Below are positions 5,817-7,701 of a stretch of 7,701 nucleotides of DNA, piece by piece. Under the pieces are notes generated by a model, which was not told the origin of the DNA, did no database searches, and worked only from the letters and a program-made list of their open reading frames with translations. The stretch is from Cyanobacteria bacterium OH_PDB_112 (lineage in GTDB: Bacteria; Cyanobacteriota; Vampirovibrionia; Gastranaerophilales; CAJFVJ01), in NCBI GenBank assembly GCA_023457295.1, contig JAEWLZ010000291.1:1-7701 (forward strand), in the 5' to 3' direction. The number at the start of each line of letters is the position of its first letter. Position 1 is the first letter of the stretch. A program made the translations under genes and the position numbers.

Positions 5817-6269
5817 ATGAAAAATAAAAAACTCTTTATAACTACGGCTATTGTTTTTATTATAGACAGGCTTACAAAACAGATTATTCTCAATAAAAAT
5901 ATTGTGTATTATCCTGTTATAAACAAATATCTCAGCATTACCTGCATGGCAAATACAGGTGCGGCATTCAGTCTTTTTCAGGGTAAACAGCATCTTTTAA
6001 TATTAATTTCCGCAACAGCAGCTCTAGGCTTTGTTTATTATTTTTCAAAAAGAAAAATAACGTCCTTTCAACAAATTGCATGGGGTTTATTATTGGGTGG
6101 GGCATTCGGAAACCTATTTGACCGAATTAGATATAACTTTGTTGTAGATTTCATAAATATAGAAGCCTTTAAATTTCCTGTTTTCAACCTTGCAGACACT
6201 GCTATTACAATAGGAGCTGTTATGATTTTTTATCATGCTTTCTTTTTGGAGCGTAAAAAAAATGTCTGA
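5817..6269 (+). CDS. lspA: Lipoprotein signal peptidase (signal peptidase II)
   Basis: Aspartic protease of the inner membrane that removes signal peptides from lipid-modified prolipoproteins; 150 aa, slightly short but normal for the family. Four hydrophobic helices are visible (about 6-16, 59-77, 86-99, 127-143). Conserved blocks in order are IDRLTK (16-21), NTGAAFSLF (46-54), GGAFGNLFDRI (94-104), VVDFI (109-113) and FNLADTAI (123-130). The catalytic aspartates should be Asp111 and Asp127, corresponding to the VVDF and NxAD positions of known LspA structures. It starts 6 nt after the preceding stop and has no Shine-Dalgarno (the preceding bases are CCTCC and A/T), so translation probably depends on coupling to the upstream gene. 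It overlaps the next gene by 8 nt. Confidence 0.96.
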   Translation: MKNKKLFITTAIVFIIDRLTKQIILNKNIVYYPVINKYLSITCMANTGAAFSLFQGKQHLLILISATAALGFVYYFSKRKITSFQQIAWGLLLGGAFGNLFDRIRYNFVVDFINIEAFKFPVFNLADTAITIGAVMIFYHAFFLERKKNV

Positions 6270-7188
6270 AATAATTCAATTTACTGCAGAACTAGAAGAC
6301 ATTGATGAAAGACTGGATATTTATCTTGCCAACACTTTAGAAAACTTTTCGAGAAGCCGTATTCAAAAACTCATAAAAGAAGGAGCAGTGAAAGTAAATT
6401 CTACGGCAGTCAAAAGTTCTTACAACCTAAAAGAATCCGATGAAATCGAAATCGTCATACCAGAAGCCGCAGAACTTGCTCTAAAAGCCGAGAATATTCC
6501 TCTTGATATTTGTTATGAAGATGATGATATGCTAGTGATAAACAAACCATCGGGAATGCTTACTCATCCAACTTCTCATGAAAGAGAAGGTACTCTTGTC
6601 AATGCTCTTTTGCATCATTGTAAAGGGAATTTATCAGGCATAAACGGGATTATGCGTCCTGGGATTTTACATCGGCTTGATAGAGATACATCTGGGCTTT
6701 TGATGGTTGCCAAAAATGATTTTGCTCACAATTTTCTTGCGGAACAAATAAAAACCAAAACCGCTATAAGGCAATACCTTGCATTTTGTCATGGAGTTTT
6801 TAAAAATGATACTGGAACTATAAATAAACCCATTGGAAGACATCCTGTTCACCGAAAAAAAATGGGTATAGTGCCTGATGGAAAAAATGCAATAACACAT
6901 TATCGTGTTCTTGAAAAGTTTGAAAAATATACTTTTGTCGAACTTACTCTCGAAACAGGAAGAACACACCAAATCCGTGTTCATCTGTCTGATATGCATC
7001 ACCCAATTGCGGGCGATGAACTATACGGCGGGGCAAAAATAAATGTAAATCTGCATGGGCAAGCTTTGCATGCTTACAAACTTTCTTTCACAGTGCCAAG
7101 CACTAAAGAACGAAAAATAATTGAAATTGAACCGAGCGAAGATATAAAAAAACTTGTACGAATTTTTGGAGAAAATAAAAATGATTAA
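6262..7188 (+). CDS. rluD: RluA/RluD-family 23S rRNA pseudouridine synthase
   Basis: Converts specific uridines in large-subunit rRNA to pseudouridine; 308 aa, typical length. An S4 RNA-binding domain occupies about residues 16-67 (RLDIYLANTLENFSRSRIQK, then LIKEGAVKVN). The catalytic domain follows, with MLVINKPSGMLTHP (90-103), the active-site motif HRLDRDTSGLLMVAKN (137-152; catalytic Asp140), and GRTHQIRVHLSDMHHPIAGD (233-252) followed by LYGG. The S4 plus RluA layout matches RluD (and RluC); I cannot tell the exact target uridines from sequence alone. I chose ATG 6262 because GGAG (6248-6251) lies 10 nt upstream and MSEIIQFTAELEDIDERLD starts as in homologues; ATG 6235 would overlap lspA by 35 nt. 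It overlaps lspA by 8 nt and the next gene by 8 nt. Confidence 0.93.
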   Translation: MSEIIQFTAELEDIDERLDIYLANTLENFSRSRIQKLIKEGAVKVNSTAVKSSYNLKESDEIEIVIPEAAELALKAENIPLDICYEDDDMLVINKPSGMLTHPTSHEREGTLVNALLHHCKGNLSGINGIMRPGILHRLDRDTSGLLMVAKNDFAHNFLAEQIKTKTAIRQYLAFCHGVFKNDTGTINKPIGRHPVHRKKMGIVPDGKNAITHYRVLEKFEKYTFVELTLETGRTHQIRVHLSDMHHPIAGDELYGGAKINVNLHGQALHAYKLSFTVPSTKERKIIEIEPSEDIKKLVRIFGENKND

Positions 7189-7525
7189 AAAAACTTTCTT
7201 TTTTTTAGGTATTATTATTTGGTCAGCAATATTATTTATGGCTTATGTAAACAAATCGGTAATTTTGGGAATAAACTATATAAAAGGTTCATTAGAACTC
7301 AGCTTACCGATTTTTGTAATTTTACTAGGAATTTTTTCGGCTCTTGCAACAATTTTGATTATGCAAGCAAATATATCAGACCTTGAGCAAAAAATTAAAA
7401 ATCAAAGCAGAAAAAATGAAAAAGCCGACATTATAAAAGAAGAAGCTCAAGACAAAGTTAAACTTTTGGAAGCAAAAATCCAAACTCTTGAAAAAGCTCT
7501 CACTGAAGCATTAAAAAGGAATTAA
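7181..7525 (+). CDS. LapA/DUF1049-like membrane protein with coiled-coil tail
   Basis: A 114-aa protein with two transmembrane helices, about 4-22 (KTFFFLGIIIWSAILFMAY) and about 43-65 (LSLPIFVILLGIFSALATI), joined by a short loop with the VNKSVILGINYIKGSLELSLP pattern of LapA-type (DUF1049) proteins, followed by a charged helical tail (66-112, SDLEQKIKNQSRKNEKADII onward) likely to form a coiled coil in the cytoplasm. E. coli LapA works with LapB in controlling LpxC and lipopolysaccharide assembly, but DUF1049 proteins occur widely and no LapB is in view, so the role here is open. ATG 7181 is preceded by GGAG (7168-7171) with 9-nt spacing and overlaps the rluD-like gene by 8 nt (ATGATTAA). 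Confidence 0.7.
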   Translation: MIKKTFFFLGIIIWSAILFMAYVNKSVILGINYIKGSLELSLPIFVILLGIFSALATILIMQANISDLEQKIKNQSRKNEKADIIKEEAQDKVKLLEAKIQTLEKALTEALKRN

Positions 7526-7527
7526 TC

Positions 7528-7701
7528 ATGAAAAAATTTATCATTTTGTTGATATTATTTTTATTTGCAGGTCAAGCATTTGCGCAAGAAGGCGTATATT
7601 TTATTCCAAAACAAGACTACTCAACAAGTGATAAACCTATCGCTATGAATGTCGTAATTGTAGAACCTGATTCCGGTTACAAAATTGAACTGACATACGG
7701 C
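7528..7701 (+). CDS. Exported protein of unknown function, 5' part only
   Basis: The first 58 codons of a gene that runs off the window. It starts with a textbook signal peptide, MKKFIILLILFLFAGQAFA, with probable signal peptidase I cleavage after AFA and before QEG. The visible mature part (VYFIPKQDYSTSDKPIAMN, then VVIVEPDSGY) looks beta-rich but too short to assign. AAAGGA at 7515-7520, 7 nt before the ATG, supports the start. The 2-nt gap to the previous stop places it in the same operon. Confidence 0.8.
   Translation, partial: MKKFIILLILFLFAGQAFAQEGVYFIPKQDYSTSDKPIAMNVVIVEPDSGYKIELTYG

Noticed and set aside
6235..6261. Earlier start for the pseudouridine synthase
   Set aside because: It has no ribosome site and would enlarge the lspA overlap to 35 nt; 6262 fits the family start.
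5600..7002. Open frames on the - strand at 5600-5893, 5772-5993 and 6667-7002
   Set aside because: Antisense to the exported-protein/lspA junction and to the pseudouridine synthase; low-complexity hydrophobic or mixed translations from AT-rich DNA.
7154..7180. Earlier start for the DUF1049-like protein
   Set aside because: It adds charged residues before the first membrane helix; ATG 7181 has a GGAG site and a typical MIKK start.
1..7701. tRNA, rRNA, CRISPR array, insertion sequence or phage genes
   Set aside because: I saw no cloverleaf, spaced direct repeats, transposase motifs or terminal inverted repeats on reading both strands.

Overview
The window looks like chromosomal DNA from an AT-rich, Gram-negative-type (two-membrane), flagellated bacterium. 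The evidence is an Mla/MCE lipid-transport system, lipid A kinase LpxK, lipoprotein signal peptidase and a flagellin. Low GC, A-rich codon use and a long cyanobacterial-style MCE protein make a non-photosynthetic cyanobacterial relative (Melainabacteria/Vampirovibrionia, e.g. gut Gastranaerophilales) my best guess. That assignment is an inference at about even odds; no rRNA or marker gene here settles it.

Block 1 (1-3860, + strand) is an envelope-lipid operon: the 3' end of mlaE (permease), mlaF (ATPase), mlaD (anchored MCE substrate-binding protein), lpxK (lipid A 4'-kinase; its ATG overlaps the mlaD stop by one base), and a 79-residue ACT-like protein with a near-perfect Shine-Dalgarno. MlaE, MlaF and MlaD would form one inner-membrane complex moving phospholipid between the membranes, while LpxK makes the lipid A precursor of the outer leaflet. 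The block ends at an 18-bp perfect hairpin flanked by A and T runs on both sides, which should terminate transcription from both directions.

Block 2 (3864-4788, - strand) is a single short flagellin gene converging on that terminator. It has its own sigma70-like promoter and a roughly 70-nt leader carrying three GGA motifs and two adjacent small hairpins. No other flagellar gene is in view.

Block 3 (4858-7701, + strand) diverges from the flagellin gene: a cysteine-rich exported protein with an NTF2-like domain, lspA, an RluA/RluD-family pseudouridine synthase, a LapA/DUF1049-like membrane protein with a coiled-coil tail, and the start of another exported protein cut by the window edge. Gaps are 6 nt or less, and two consecutive junctions are 8-nt overlaps with near-identical start regions, so this reads as one operon.

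The longest stretch without a gene is the 225-nt divergent region 4680-4904. I see no tRNA, rRNA, CRISPR array, insertion sequence or phage gene. I did not find a clearly new multi-gene system. The best leads are the divergent flagellin with its possibly CsrA-controlled leader, the small ACT-like protein at the end of the lipid operon, a shortened MlaF ATPase, and the uncharacterised exported proteins around lspA.
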